Notes under the pieces: generated by a model
What the model saw: the letters and a program-made list of their open reading frames with translations, nothing else
Databases searched by the model: none
Told to the model about the DNA's origin: nothing
Made by a program: the position numbers and the translations under genes
NCBI GenBank assembly: GCA_033964015.1
Contig: CM066914.1
Span: 21,301,023-21,365,022, forward strand
Origin: Scolanthus callimorphus
Taxonomy: Eukaryota; Cnidaria; Anthozoa; Actiniaria; Edwardsiidae
Length of the DNA: 64,000 bases
Direction of reading: 5' to 3'
Shown here: one piece after another, positions 1 through 12,764 of the stretch
How positions within the stretch are numbered: position 1 is the first letter of the stretch
How the letters are laid out: each line of letters opens with the position of its first letter

Positions 1-1429
1 ATCTTAGCGGGTAATCTTTTCTTCAAAATCCCTTTTCTTGTGTAATAACATTGTAAATAAATTGCACATGCTTGATAATTTTAGAAGTATCGCTATGAAA
101 TCTCTAAGTGACAATCAAGCATTTCAGTTTCCATTAAGTTATCTATTTTGGAAAAGTAATAATATTGTACTCCTATGATTTAATTTATCGCTTTATCGTC
201 TTTTTAATATTGCTCTCTGTTGGTCATGTATTCTTGCTTTTAAAAATAAGCTTTAGCAAGAAGCCTATTGTCAGTAATAAAATATTAAACACGTTTTTCT
301 AACGGAGTCAGCCAGACTGACTTTTGTTCTTGAACGGCTTCGTGGTACACTTTGAAACAAAATTGCACATTTCCTGTTCATTCATACACTTCGAAGACGG
401 CATCGTTTTCTTCTAAACGAAAGTAGATCATATTCAAACATCAAGACCGGCAATTGTGTATTTAAACACATCGTCCGCCTGTATTATATCGGACTGTTGT
501 GCTGATCCCCAAGCCGTTATACAAACATACCACCATATTCAAGCAAGTTTCGAGATCCAAACATCTGTTGACAATATGAAGGTTTATCAAATTTGTACCA
601 AAAGCGGTTGTCGGTTTTTCTTGATTAATCCGGATTATTTCCTGTGTCTGCGGTAATCGTAGACCATTTATTATTGTATCGCATAAGCCGAAGGGGAAAC
701 TACCTCAATATGGAATATTGTTTCTTCCGTGACAGGGCCGATAAACTGAAGTTCATTTTCTCGTCCATTCGCAAGATCACTTAATAACATGTGCCAAGCC
801 CAGTTTTTAGTAAGCCATTACCCTTATCCAGACTGCCCGAGCTTCAAGGGTATAATTGGTCCGCCAAATCGATTTTGGCGTAAACTTCATCTTCTCCATG
901 TCAAAATACACCACTAAATGAGGACTTCATGAGATAAAGACAACTCCAGATTTGTTTGTCTTCGGCCTCGTAATGGTATCCAAGTTTTCTTCCGCAAGAT
1001 TGTGAAGGAACCACTTGCGGTAGAACTTAAAAAGCCTACGTCACGAATTCTGATCATTTTCACGCAGTGTGACTGAAGAGCACAGCATGGAAGAAGCGGA
1101 GTGCGTGTAGGAGATTAAAGCGACTGAGCAACAAATATCAAACCTTTTAAAAAACCATGTATAGCTTCTAAAGAACATCGATTATCGAGAAGCTATCGTT
1201 ATTTTAGTTGGTATTACGGCTATTGTTCATGGACGGCGTGATATCCATTAGGAGGCTTCTCGTCGCACCGAATAACAGCGGCATAGTGTGAGCTTTATGA
1301 TAACTTGTGTGCTGAGCTTGAAGTGATCAAAAGAGAGCGGGAATTAGCGGCCCGATATTGGCGTACCGAGCAAAACACCAGCGAGTAATATACCACACCA
1401 TGTGAGGGACATTTCTTTTTTCATTTTAG
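1..1429. other. Upstream region of the cysteine-rich gene, no recognised gene
   Basis: No ORF longer than 66 codons and no family that I recognise. A short open stretch near 1310-1387 (+) ends in a stop and reads like a charged coding tail (…VIKRERELAARYW…), which could be a decayed ORF. A pyrimidine-rich tract ending in AG at 1428-1430 looks like a splice acceptor for the next gene, so a 5' untranslated exon of that gene may lie here. Confidence 0.4.
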
Positions 1430-1432
1430 AAA

Positions 1433-2020
1433 ATGAAGATTTTAGTGAAGTGTTTTACTGTTGTGGCAGCCTTGGTGTTAATTACGGAGTTTGCGGACTG
1501 CCTTCTGTGTGATAGTAATTCAGACTGTTTCGGAGAATATATGAAATGCTGCGGCGGTTACTGTAAAAAGTCGTGCAACACCTCGTGTGCAAGTTCTAGC
1601 GACTGTGGCTCGCTGGGTCATCTACAGGAAAAATGCTGCAATGGACAGTGCGTTGGTATCAACGCCATATGTCAACCGAACCAGAAAAAGGCAACCCTAA
1701 GCCCAGTCATTATTGCAGTGTTAGTTGTGTGCGTGGTGGTATTTACTGCAATCGGAGCTTGTGCGTTGTTTTCCTATTTGTGCAAATGTGGTATATACTC
1801 GAGAAGAAGCCGCTCGATGAGCGTTTTTACGCCTTGTGCTGGCCGAAACGACGGCGATAAAGGCGCATCTAATCCCTGTGTGATCGCTGTCAAAGTTACG
1901 GGCCCTGGAAGCGCGACTAAAACACGCGCGCAATTTTTCGCGCAAACGTCTTGGGTTGGTAAAGACTTTGTGCAATCCAAGGCTGCATATACTAATAAAA
2001 TGAAGGCAGATAATGACTGA
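1433..2020 (+). CDS. Small cysteine-rich type I membrane protein with two WAP-like half repeats
   Basis: The predicted protein has 195 residues. Residues 1-23 form a hydrophobic signal peptide (MKILVKCFTVVAALVLITEF), followed by a short cysteine-rich ectodomain. That domain holds two related units, each with spaced cysteines, an SDC or DC pair and a KCC-x-G-x-C core (KCCGGYC, then KCCNGQC). The KCC pattern resembles WAP-type disulfide cores, but each unit has fewer cysteines than a full WAP domain. Residues about 90-115 form one membrane helix, followed by a basic stop-transfer stretch (YSRRSRS) and a tail of about 75 residues without a recognised domain. The start is chosen because an acceptor-like tract (…ttttcattttag) ends at 1430, directly before AAATG. 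Function is unknown; a surface or secreted recognition or antimicrobial role is only inference. Confidence 0.7.
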   Translation: MKILVKCFTVVAALVLITEFADCLLCDSNSDCFGEYMKCCGGYCKKSCNTSCASSSDCGSLGHLQEKCCNGQCVGINAICQPNQKKATLSPVIIAVLVVCVVVFTAIGACALFSYLCKCGIYSRRSRSMSVFTPCAGRNDGDKGASNPCVIAVKVTGPGSATKTRAQFFAQTSWVGKDFVQSKAAYTNKMKADND

Positions 2021-4316
2021 GCAACCCTGTTAACTCTCATACAAGGAATAAGTTGATTATGGAAAGAAGTCTTAAGCATGGCAGCGAGGACTGTCCTGCA
2101 CTAAAGGGTTAAAATTAATGGTTACGGACTCGAATATAAAACCAAACAAGAAACTACAATTATAATCTACAATTGTTGCAAAAACAGCAAACCCATAAGA
2201 AAAGCTTTTAACTGAGATGTGGTGTTCGAGCACATGTAGCACTCTAAAACCCATTGCCATGCGAAAATAAAGTTTTCAATTAAATATAGTTTAGGCGATG
2301 CTCTCTCAAGCAGGTCTCCAAAATCACCGAAAGTCAAATGAATCATTAGTGTCATGGATATTTTTTTCTCTCGCACGTTTTTTCCCCCAGAAGGATGAGA
2401 TAAACTCCATACAACAAAAAATCGTTAGAGACATTAAGAACCTAAGTTGTAAAATTTAGGCTGGAAGTACCACGATAATGTCAATAATGGACTAGAACAC
2501 TCATAATTGTACTAAAAGCTAAAAACTTTAAGCTAAAACAAATTTCTTGAAGGTAAAACTTTTATGTAAAACAACCAAATGCATGATTCATTATAGAATT
2601 GTCAAGGCACAATGCAACAACGGAGTAAATAGACGGCGCTTCTCAATAGAAAAGACCAACGTAAACGTGGCTTATTCCTCCTAAGTAGCTAGCGGTTATA
2701 GTGAAACTTTGAAGTTTGTTTATTTAATGTTCCTTCTCAGGCTTCGTTATGTTTTCAGCGTTATTTCTTCTTATTTATTTGGCTTTTTAAGTGCCTCGGG
2801 TATTTGTATTTGCTACCACATTAGGCACAAAGAACATGGGCCAGACTACTATAAATTGCAAGTTTCTATGGCTGTAAAAGTCTTTTTCTTTCAGCTTTCA
2901 ATACGTGCATAGGCTACTAGGGCCGATAAATGTAAAACATGGCTCTTAATTTTTGAGACAGAGCAATTTTATGTACATTTTGAAAGGAAGCCTAGCTGTT
3001 TCCGTAAGGAAATGCATCGCCTTATGTTTTCAAATAAGTTCAGACTGATACTCCAAACGCCAAAGGAAATGAAAAATCTCGAGTCGCAATTCTCTCTGCA
3101 AATTTAGATGATTTTGATTTCGTTTGCCTACTTTTTGAAACGAGAAAATGTTCACGTAATATGATTAAAAGCGAAAGAGAGAAAAAAATCGTTCGAAAGG
3201 CCCGCAGGCTAAAAAGACATCGTAGAGGGTGTTTTTATCTCGGCAGTCATCAAGACTGATGTCTTTCCAGGGACAAGACTTGAGGCTATGCGAAAGGTTC
3301 AATTAACAGAAACGTTCTCGGTGCTAAAATTCAAGCAAACATGAGAGAGTAACTAACAGGAGAGAGTAACTAAATCAAGCTCATCATTCTCCATCGACGA
3401 AATAATGCCGTGCCTATGTGTTTTAGAAGTAATGCCATTTGAAAAAATACTTGTCGAAACACTCATTCTCAACGGGGAATTATAATCAGCTAGTTTAACT
3501 TGGTCTAGAAGTTCGGCTGAAGAAAGAACATGAGTAATAAATCAGTGCTTGTATTGGCGACAGGTTAAAAGGAGAATATGATTTATTAAGTATTCAAGTC
3601 TACTATTTTTCTGGTTGAATCAATTAAACTATTATTCAAATATTAGTGTATTATTATTGAATTATTGTTTTATTATTTTATAACTGACGGAGCCTTTAGG
3701 GCTAGAGTCGGAGCACGTATTCAATTCACAGTTATTTAATAATAGGACAGATTATTAATGATTGAGTTTTATTCTTTTAAACGTCAGCATTCTACTGGGT
3801 TTTATTGCTAAAAATATTGGCGGTGATATGGAATCAGAAATCATAGACTTCAAGGTGCCTTCTGTGAGTGGTCAGAGAATTGGTTACGTGATGCGATTAA
3901 AATCACTATTGATAAAAAATCTCATTTGAATATCAGAGACGGAGAGAAAAAAAAAAGATCAAAGAGAGTTAACTTTAAATACTGACCTTGCGTCTTATAA
4001 ATATTGTAAAACTGCGAACAAAAAGAATGGGAAGAATATAAACACACCTTAAGGAAAGGGAGCAATATATAAACCGAAAGGTTTGCCTCTGCATTAATAA
4101 AGGCCGACAGAATTCAAAGAAGTTCTTTTTTTAGACGAAAAGGTGGAGACAAACATTGAAAAGGCTTCCTAGAACCAACAACAAGATTACAAATGACCAA
4201 TTTTCAAGCAACCTAAACCAAACAAGCAAGCTAAGTAGCCCTAACTATATTCGAAAACTGTCAAGTATGCAAGGCATTTTTTCTGTCTATTTCTGAGCAG
4301 AGATCCTTTATATTTA
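2021..4316. other. AT-rich intergenic region
   Basis: No supported gene. Short ORFs at 2072-2376 (-) and 2709-2912 (+) match nothing I recognise. An AT-rich low-complexity tract of TTATT/ATTA units lies at about 3600-3680. Oligo-A runs occur near 3950. Confidence 0.5.
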
Positions 4317-4510
4317 GACCCCGTCCACACTACACCGTTTTCAAACGAAAACGGATACTTTTTGCTCCGTTTTCAAAAAGATTTGCGTCTACACTGTTTT
4401 CGCCGTTTTCGGTGATCGTTTTCGGCGTTGTAGTGTGGACGATAGCCGTATCCGGGGCAAAAAAGTATCCGTTTTCGTTTAAAAACGGTGTAGTGTGGAC
4501 CGCCGGGGTC
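4317..4510. mobile_element. MITE, PIF/Harbinger-like, TTA target duplication
   Basis: A 194-bp hairpin. Its terminal inverted repeats begin GACCCCGTCCACACTACACC and end in the complementary …GTGTAGTGTGGACCGCCGGGGTC. TTA flanks both ends (4314-4316 and 4511-4513). The interior is itself repeated (GTTTTCGTTT and CCGTTTTC blocks). There is no coding capacity. The 3-bp TTA duplication is typical of PIF/Harbinger elements; the family assignment is inference. Confidence 0.85.
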
Positions 4511-4788
4511 TTAGTACACCATTCGGCATGAAACAGCCCGATCTGCCCGCTGATCGAGCCGCATCGGCTCTGGAGTATTTTCTATTAAGGATATGCCTGA
4601 TCATTCGAATTTGTAGGAACTTATTACTCCAATAAGCTGAATTTCAAACAAATGAGCTGTCGGAATAAAGTTGAGGTTTTGTCTAGCTCATGTTTACGGC
4701 AAAAGAACATCATCGTTAAACTTTGTTGGCTGAAATCGAGATCCTAATAGACATGACAGAAATTATTCGCAACAACCAGCCGCGATAT

Positions 4789-5165
4789 ATAATAATAATA
4801 ATAATAATAACTTTATTAAAGTGTCTGTAAACCTTAGCTTGGGATAAAATCCCATACTAATGTGGGGTCACAACAGAACAATTTTAAAAGATAAAAAGAT
4901 TACACACGAGCTAAATAACTATAATAAAAATATAAAACTATGTATGTACAATAAAATACTCTATATCATTTATACTACGAGTTACATAAGCTACAATTCT
5001 TACATCCATCATTTAAAAATACAGCCAAGTCCTTGTTTCTTATCATTTCTTTTAAAAGAGGGTAATGGTTTGACTGCTCTTTCCTCCGAAGAGAGCTTGC
5101 CCCATAACTTCGGCCCTAGATAGCGTAGCGAGTGTTATCCGAGCACATGGTGCACGGGTTTAGCG
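4789..5165 (-). mobile_element. LINE 3' fragment (CR1/L2-like), 5'-truncated
   Basis: Read on the minus strand, the segment encodes the end of a non-LTR reverse-transcriptase ORF. It contains SLRYLGPKLWGKLSSEER and then PLPSFKR, a common C-terminal block of CR1/L2-type ORF2 proteins, followed by a stop. A 3' UTR follows, ending in AATAAAG and a (TTA)n tail at 4789-4810. The upstream part is missing, so the copy is dead. Confidence 0.75.
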
Positions 5166-6588
5166 GCATGACTGTGGAGCGTAATAAAGGGAAGACTGCA
5201 TAATATTTCCGTGGGAATGGGGGCACCAGGGCTGTTTTTTTTTACACGAGATTCTAAAATAATTCACCCAGAGACGAAGACCAGCACTAGTTCCGTCCCT
5301 GGATTGTCCACTCTTGTACACCCCGTGTGCCTATAGTTGATATAATAAAACCTAATATGAAATGGGTGTATTCAACACCGCTAGACCTTTAAAGTGGGGG
5401 TAAAAGGCTCTTGTCGACAGGAAATCACGCGCTTGCGTATCTTGTTTAGAATAAACAAGATGGTATCTCATGGGGCACAGAAGAGTTAGGATTGCAAATC
5501 AAAACTCGCTTTTGTGTGTGCAATACTTTACTTGACCAATATGGAAGCCGAACTTTTGTTGCAAGCCTATGGACGAACTCCATATTGGTCACGGGTAGTG
5601 TCTATAAATCTCGATATAGACACTTGTTTAATTAATGAGGCACTCATGTTTAATTAATGAGGGTGTATATCGTAGTTATAGACACGGTTCCCCGTTTGTA
5701 GTGTCTATCAGGATTAATAGTGTTTTATCGCGATTTCGGCCACTGAGAAATATCGTAATTCGCACGTGTGAAAAATTACGATAATGGCCACTGTCGCGAA
5801 GTTAATCAAATCGAATTTTTTTCTCGCTGCGCTCACTCGTGAGATATCACAAATTTGAACACTCGAAAATAAATTCCATATCCCCGCACGCCCATGTATT
5901 ATTCTCTATTTATTATATAGACACGAGTGTTTTACTGGGAAATACGCTACTCGTAGATCTTATAAGAAGCTACATCCGGGACCTGAGTGACATATATTCC
6001 ATATCCTCACTAGTGAGGATATTTTGCTGTGTGTCAAAACAAAAGTGCTTGGAAATCAATTTGGAATATTTTTTCTGGTTTGTCTATATAATAAAAAAGA
6101 AATTTACACGGTGGCTTGACGATGTGAATTTTATTTTCTCGTGTCAAAAGCAATATTTTACTCACTCGCTACAATTACAGGCTCGATCTGGCTTTCTGTC
6201 GCGACGAAACCCAGTCGACTGCACTAGGCGAAACAGGGCAAGGATGTGATTGGCTTAGATGGTTCGACTGGTGGGACAGAAAAAGAAAAATCAAACCATG
6301 TTTTGAAAACTGAAAACGCAAAAAAAACGATTATGGTTATATAATACACACAGCAAATTTCCTGCGCCTAAAGCTCCGATGGCGTTTTTAATTCTCCAGT
6401 AATAATGTGAAATATCTTTATAGGAATCAGTATACCAGGAAGGTTGTACCCAGGGACCCCGACCAGGACCCCATTCTCCGTAGCACTCCATCGGTGATGG
6501 ATTGACATTTTGTATCGTTACGAACCTTCTCGGTTATTGCACAGCAGACATGAACAACCTTTTTGAAATAGATGTATATACAACAACA
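5166..6588. repeat. Repeat-rich spacer with small hairpins
   Basis: There is no supported gene. A hairpin at 5533-5591 has 13-bp arms (TGACCAATATGGA and its complement). Between 5598 and 5830, GTGTCTATA and GATATAGACAC units alternate in both orientations. They are followed by a palindromic tract around GTAATTCGCACGTGTG and the CGCTGCGCTCACTCGTG motif, which looks like a decayed short element. The 136-codon ORF at 5839-6249 (+) lies in this repeat and is not considered real. Confidence 0.5.
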
Positions 6589-6890
6589 GTCGATGGCCAC
6601 TCTAGTCTCGGCGCGATCAAAGATTCTAGAATGCTTGGAATGTCAATAACAGGGTAGTAGTGTTGCGAAATGTTTTGAGAAAGTTTCTTTCTGTGCACCG
6701 TGTCAGTGAATTAATCAAGTATTTCAAGTTGACGGCTGAACAACAACAATTGCAAGTCGATGGCCACTCTAGTCTCGTCGCGATCAAAGATTCGAGAATG
6801 CTTGGAATGTCAAGAAAGTTTCTTTTCGTGCACCGTGTCAGTGAATGTAATCGAGTAGTTGAAGTTGAAGGCTATTCAGGAATTGACATT
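6589..6890 (+). repeat. Tandem duplication, two diverged units of about 135-167 bp
   Basis: The block GTCGATGGCCACTCTAGTCT starts at 6589 and again at 6756, an offset of 167 bp. Both copies continue with ATCAAAGATTC and GAATGCTTGGAATGTCA, then a GTGCACCGTGTCAGTGAAT block. The second copy lacks about 30 bp of the middle. The ORF through it is a by-product. Confidence 0.8.
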
Positions 6891-6899
6891 TTAAAATGA

Positions 6900-9357
6900 T
6901 CTTACCTCTTGCTAATGATATTGCGAAATTGCTTTTCTTATTTTAAGTGTACAGCAACACAATTGTTATTATTGTCCTCCTTCGGTCTTGTTTGGAAAAC
7001 TTTCCTTCCGTTTCCGCTGTTCTACCTAACCAAAACAACAACAAAATACGACTATTTTTGAGGCGGAAGATTCTGTGGGTTTCTGTAGCCAGCGGGTCGC
7101 AAAGCCGTATAAACTAAGGCAATATAATTATAGGCAAAAAAGAGAAATAGACAAAACATTCCGAAGTTCTGGAGAAAAAAAAGGAACTTTCATATTCTGG
7201 GCTTTCGGTATGAGGAGGACCTTGCCGTTACTTCTTCCCATGATGCATTGCGGACTACGAAACATGGATAACAGAGTGTAACTTTTCTGGAAACAGGTGT
7301 AGACCCCCTTTCCCGATTCTGCCTCCCCCCCCCCCCCCCCCCCACCCGAATCTGCGACTTATGGAATGGTATAGAAATTCAGCAGCCAGAAAAGTTCACT
7401 CGTAAACACTTTGCAAAGCAAAATCGTGAAAGCGCGTCGTTTACCGTAATCCACTTGGATCTCGGCTAATCTTGCAAAACATAATTCTTGGACAAACTCG
7501 CTGTTTCTACAAAGCCCAAAGGGCACAACTTTGCAAAGTAGTAAACCAAACATAGGAAGCCATTTCAAGACAAGTTCAGTTCAGAGGTTATGCTTTCAGA
7601 AACATTTTCATAGCAGGTACTTGGACAGTTCGCTGAGAATTCACTCTGTTTTTCAAGTATTTGTTCCTCGTATTTTGACAATCAATTAAAGTGTATAAAT
7701 TCCTGTGGTGACCCAATCCCCTGTTTTTATGACCTAGGATATAATCCACTAAGATATTCATAAAACTTCTCTGTTACTCGTTAAAAACAAACAAATTACT
7801 GTCTGAGTGGTTTTGCAGTAACGATCGCGGTATTCAAATTATGGGTAAACAGCAAAATTTCATCGAAAAAGTCTTCTAAACCACAAGAAAGGGGCGAAAC
7901 GTTGCGCCATCAACCATATAAACTTTGTCAAGTTGTTACAAAAAGGTATTACCTAAATATTTAGTTGTAAATCTTGTCCATTTGACTCGTTTTCTAAGCA
8001 AACAAAACTAATTCCTTGGAGTAGTTCAATCCTACTATAATTTCTCGCGAAACTTTCACTAAATCGATTCATGACGAAAAGTTTCGATTCTTTTAGCTCA
8101 ATTTGTAAAAGTGTACATTCCGCAAGGAATTCAAGTTTTCAGATTCTGCGCATAACATCAGATTTTGCTCCAAGAAAGATACCAGAAGGCTTTTCAGTTG
8201 TCTTATCTGATACAGAAAGGATTTCGACGGCTCAATTTTTAAATAAAGGATATGAAAAATTAATGAAATCACTTAGTCATAGATAAAGATTCTCAGATAG
8301 TATTAGCGATTATTCCAGTCAGGTGGAGAATATTAACGCGTTCAAGTCGCGCACAGAGATCGAAAGCCCTACACTTCCCACCCTAGTTAATTACGGGATA
8401 AACTGATTAGATTTCTAATGCACGGCACACTGAGGCAAAACCCAGCGGATTTTGGTTCGTAACTCGAGTTGAATCTTTTTCTAAGTAGAGGGATTAGCTA
8501 TGTTTAATTAAAATACGAGGGCTCGACGACACAATAATCCGAGGGCCAAACGACGCTTTTGGAAAACAAAACGCTTTAGGTTGTGGTCTTGTATGAAGTG
8601 CTGTAGTGTTTCACGGGCAATTGATCCCAAATATCAATTTGTTTCAGCTAGTATTGCTTGTTTTTTGTTCGATAATTTCATGCCATATTGAATAAAATTA
8701 AGGCCAATTAAAATGTCGCGTCGTTCGAATTTGTCCAATCAATACTTTTGTTTTGTTCAAAAAGTGCGCTTTTTGTAAAGCAAAGTCTGTATTTTAACAC
8801 TAAGGTGGCTAGTTTTGTTCTTTAGTTCTCTCTTATCAACAGTTGGTTCAAGAGGCACGCTTTTAAAAGTAGTGCGTCTTCGTTCCAGGTGTGTTTCTAG
8901 GGCAAGCTTCTGTGACAAACTCCCGAACACAAATTACAGTAACAATGTACACTGCAAACAAAGTTCTGTAGCTAAGCTGAGCTTGACATGTCCCTGACAA
9001 CCCTTTGTAGTGCCATATCAAATATATGTATTCCAAGTAGGTTTGTTTTCCTTTGATCTAAAGTATATTTGCATTTAACGCGTGATTTTTATATTCTCTG
9101 TGTTACTAGATCTGTGAGAAGGATGGATTCGCGGCAAATGGCGCCAAAACCTGTCAAGGGGATACCACTAAATGAAGATTTCGAAAACAAGTGGAATCGA
9201 CAAGTTCATGGCTTTTTCATTGTGGATCTGTAATGACTTCCTGGGGGAATTCTAAAAGGTTTCTTCAACAGAAAGGTGTTTAGAAAATTAATAGAATTAT
9301 ATACCAACAACTAGTCCTCGTCTGGATTGGATCCTAGAATTAAGAACTTTAATTATT
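6900..9357. other. Intergenic region before the TRIM-like gene
   Basis: No supported gene. A pure poly-C run lies near 7327-7342. No TRIM RING exon (paired C-x2-C with C-x-H-x2-C) was found in the kilobase upstream of 9358. Confidence 0.5.
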
Positions 9358-11464
9358 GTGGAACAGAGTAAAAGTCATGGACAAAAGAAATACGGCGACT
9401 TGCACGATGAACTTCTTCGAAAGAGATTCTACGAGAGCGTAATGAATACAATTTTCACTAGCAAAACACAGTTGCCCGAAGAACGCGGAATTCTTAATGG
9501 CTATATTGCACAAATTGTAGCTATTGGTAACAACACTAATCTAAAGTCGCTCAAATCCCATCAAATTCAAGTTTCCCACCACCGGAAACCTCACAAAGCC
9601 CTGAGGGATTCCAGCTCGTATTGTTTTCAAGATGCGCTGCAAGATATCCCCGAGGAGCATTCGGAATTTTCGGATATGCTCGAGAAATGTCCAGACCATT
9701 TAACTGAGATACTAAAGTATTTTTGCGAAACGTGTGATGAGCCAATATGTTTGGACTGCACAATGGGAGAACATAGAAAACACCGCTTTACATATCTCAG
9801 AGATGTGTACCATAAGCGAACACACAACATGGGAAGCTTGCTAAGTCAGGGCAAGTCTCAAATACAGACAACGCGTGCATCCTTGAACGAAGTCAAAATT
9901 TTGCTGAGTAAACTGAACGAAAGCAAAGAGAGCATGGAAAGGGAAATTCAAGATAATTCACAGAGGCTTATTGAGGCTATACGAGATAGAGAATCAGAGC
10001 TTTTAAGTGAAGTGAGTTCGGCTTATCAAAATAAGGAAGCCCTGCTTAGGCGAGAAAAAGAGCATCTTGAGTTAATTCTTGACCGACTGAATGGGAGCTG
10101 TCAGTGTGCGGAAAAGGCGATCAAAATTGGAAACGAATTAGAAATGTTAGTGATTCAAAAGCACCTAAAGAGAAAGCTCACAGAAGTTAAGAACACTAGA
10201 AAGGATTTTAGCTCAGCCGATTACCAAAAAGTGCATTATTTTCTACAAGAAGATGCTATCTCAATTGTTCAAAGTACACTCGGCGAGGTAGTGGTTTCTG
10301 ACACATGTCCCGATAACAGTATAGCTACAGGAGAGGGACTAGTGAGAGGGAAAATTGGTTCCCCCGCAGAGATTTTAATTACGGCTAAAGACTATAATGA
10401 CGAGCCTAAAGTGGAAGGAGGTGACTCAGTGACAGTAAATGTACAAAGCCCAACTAAGGAAGTGTACTCTGAAGTCCAGGACAAAGGCGACGGGACCTAT
10501 TCAGCGTCTTATATGCCAAGTGAAAGCGGCAATCACGAAGTTGCCATCCAGATTCATAATAAACCAATTAGGGATAGCCCTTTTCAAGTGCTGGTTTCCA
10601 GTCCTCGAGACTACGGTAATATCACGCGGCCATTTTTGGTCATTGGGGGACTCGGCGAAGAGAAAGGGAAATTCAAGCTTCCATGTGGGGTGGCTGTGGA
10701 TGAGCTTGGCCGGATTATCGTAGCTGACTGTCATAATCATAGAATTCAAATTTTCGATTCGGAGGGTCGGCATTTACGGTGCTTTGGCTCTCTAGGGAGA
10801 AAAACGGACAACTTAACAACCCCACTGATGTTTCGGTTGACAAACTTGGGAATATTTACGTGTGTGACAAAGACAATCACAGAGTGCAGTGTTTCACCAA
10901 GGATGGCGTTTTCGTGTCGAAATTTGGAAGACAGGGGGAGAAGGCAGGGCGATTTAAGCGTCCCTGGGGGGTGACCGTAAGTAATGATGGTCATGTTATT
11001 GTCACGGATCGTAGGAACAGTAGGGTACAGGTATTCAATCAAGATGGGGAATTCATTAAATCAATCAGCCACAAAGGGCGTGGCAAGGGGGAACTAGATC
11101 ACCCCTACCATGCCACAGTGAACCCAAATGGAGATATCTATGTCACGGATGGAAACAACCATCGAGTTCAAGTTTTTGATACAACGGTAATCACGTGTTG
11201 GAATTTGGCAATGATGTCACTAGAAGAGAATCGCAGCTTAAATATCCAACAGGCATTGCACTTGATGGGGAGGGTCACGTGTTAGTAAGTGACCAATATC
11301 ATCACAGAATCCAAGTCTACACACTAGATGGACAACTTGTAGCCAGCATAAGCTCAGTGTTAGATGGGCTAGGAGAGAAGTGCTATCCGAAGGGACTGGC
11401 GGTCGGACAAGATGGCCGAGTGGTGCTTGTAGATAGTGACAATCATAGAATCATCATATTATAA
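9358..11464 (+). CDS. TRIM-like protein: B-box, coiled coil, filamin domain, NHL repeats; two frame breaks
   Basis: Three consecutive frames encode one TRIM2/3/71-like protein of about 700 residues. In the first frame, residues about 111-150 form a B-box 2 (CPDH, FCETCDEPICLDC, GEHRKH). A coiled coil follows to about residue 290, then a filamin/ABP280 domain at about 320-420 (GDGTYSASYMP, HNKPIRDSPFQV). NHL repeats begin at about residue 428 (GVAVDELGRIIVADCHNHRI). Reading moves to a second frame near 10795-10804 and a third near 11181-11185; NHL repeats continue to the stop at 11462-11464. Each break is one base short. The N-terminal part holds no RING, and B-box 1 is reduced to a remnant (SSYCFQD). 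Position 9358 is GTG; the first in-frame ATG is at 9442, so the true start is uncertain. Without a RING, E3 ligase activity is doubtful. NHL propellers usually bind RNA or protein. It may be a pseudogene or a real gene with sequence errors. Confidence 0.82.
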
Positions 11465-12233
11465 AGCAGAATATACTTGTATTTTCAAAGTTTTACATCC
11501 ATTGATATTCAAAGCTCATTCACATATTCATATCATTTCAAAATCTCAGAAACATATATTCACAAGATCCATAGGAATGGAATTTTGTTTTATATACATA
11601 TGCAGAAAATTAAAATATTGTTTTTTAAGGGCCTGTTAGAAAACCATCATAGCCCTTACTTTATAACATTTAGTACTTACTAAACATAATAGCAAAATAT
11701 ACACCTATTTCAAGTAACGTTACTCCATAAAACCATAGTTAATGGTAAAACGTAAAACCATGAATCGTGCACCATAATAAAGAAACGAATTTTGTAAACC
11801 AAACTACAGTAAAGAAGTAAATTTTGTAATCAAAAATATCTATACAGATTTTACGTAATCCAAATTACTTCAGGCAGCAAATCTTAAATGGGGGAAGATG
11901 GGCTCCTATATCAACTGGGCGGGAATGCTTGTTGGACAAATGTAATTTGACCTAAAAAGATACCAATCTAGGCGTGGTCAACCAGTATTTTAAAACCTAA
12001 ATGATACCATTTTAAAACTCACACAAATACCGTTCATCTAAAAGGGCCAACAGTGCTACAGTAGTTACCGCAAGCTATTAAGGGAATCCCGTTATAAACT
12101 TTTTGAATGTTTTTTGGTTGTTTAAGTTTCCTCTGAGCTTGAAAAGGCTAAACAGCTGGGATTCCCTTTAAGATATTAACATACTGATCTTTGGTGCACT
12201 AGTGCATACAGGAGCTCTAACGTTTAGCATGGT
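11465..12233. other. Spacer after the TRIM-like gene
   Basis: AT-rich sequence with no gene. A weak hairpin-like element at about 12078-12172 is bounded by AAGGGAATCCC and GGGATTCCCTT. Confidence 0.5.
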
Positions 12234-12240
12234 CTATCAT

Positions 12241-12764
12241 CAGAAACATATAAGTGAGTTGAAACGTGTAACAGCGCGACAACCTGCGAACAACTCGGGA
12301 TCAATAAACACCATATTTGGAAAGCATCGGTTCTTCGTTTAGCCAATCAGCAACGGGAGATTTGATTCGTCATATTTTCTAAAAATAACGCGCGCAAACT
12401 CCTCACAACAGAACAGAAGCACAAAATGAGTTTAGTTCACTGTTTTACCATGCTCAAAACCCACAAAAAATATTTTTGTATCATAATTTTTGCTGTTCTC
12501 GTTTTTATGATTGACTGATTTGCCATGGTAAATAAGAGTGCAGACAACGCTGTTTGCATCAACACGCGCGCGCGCTTCTAAAGCAACGGAAAACAGTTCG
12601 AATGCGCGTGCAATCCCAACGGAAAAGTCTTATGTGAATTTTGATTGGCTTCACGCAAGGGCATTATTTTCCAAATATGGTGTTTAGTGATCGCGAGTTG
12701 TTCGCTGGTTGTCACATCAGATTCATTCGTCTGTTACACGTTTAAACTAAGTTATATGTTTCTG
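12241..12764. mobile_element. hAT-like non-autonomous element, 524 bp, CTATCAT duplication
   Basis: The ends are inverted copies: CAGAAACATATAAGTGAGTT on the left and the near-complement …AACTAAGTTATATGTTTCTG on the right. The next blocks are also inverted (AAACGTGTAACAG with CTGTTACACGTTT, then CACCATATTTGGAAA with TTTCCAAATATGGTG). CTATCAT flanks both ends (12234-12240 and 12765-12771). A 7-8-bp duplication suggests hAT. There is no transposase ORF. Confidence 0.85.

Noticed and set aside
10439..10773. Overlapping ORFs in other frames within the TRIM-like gene
   Set aside because: They are shadows of the filamin/NHL coding frame.
10795..11195. Programmed -1 ribosomal frameshifting at the TRIM-like breaks
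   Set aside because: The required direction would fit, but neither site has an X XXY YYZ slippery heptamer in the correct frame, and unrelated genes show the same type of break.
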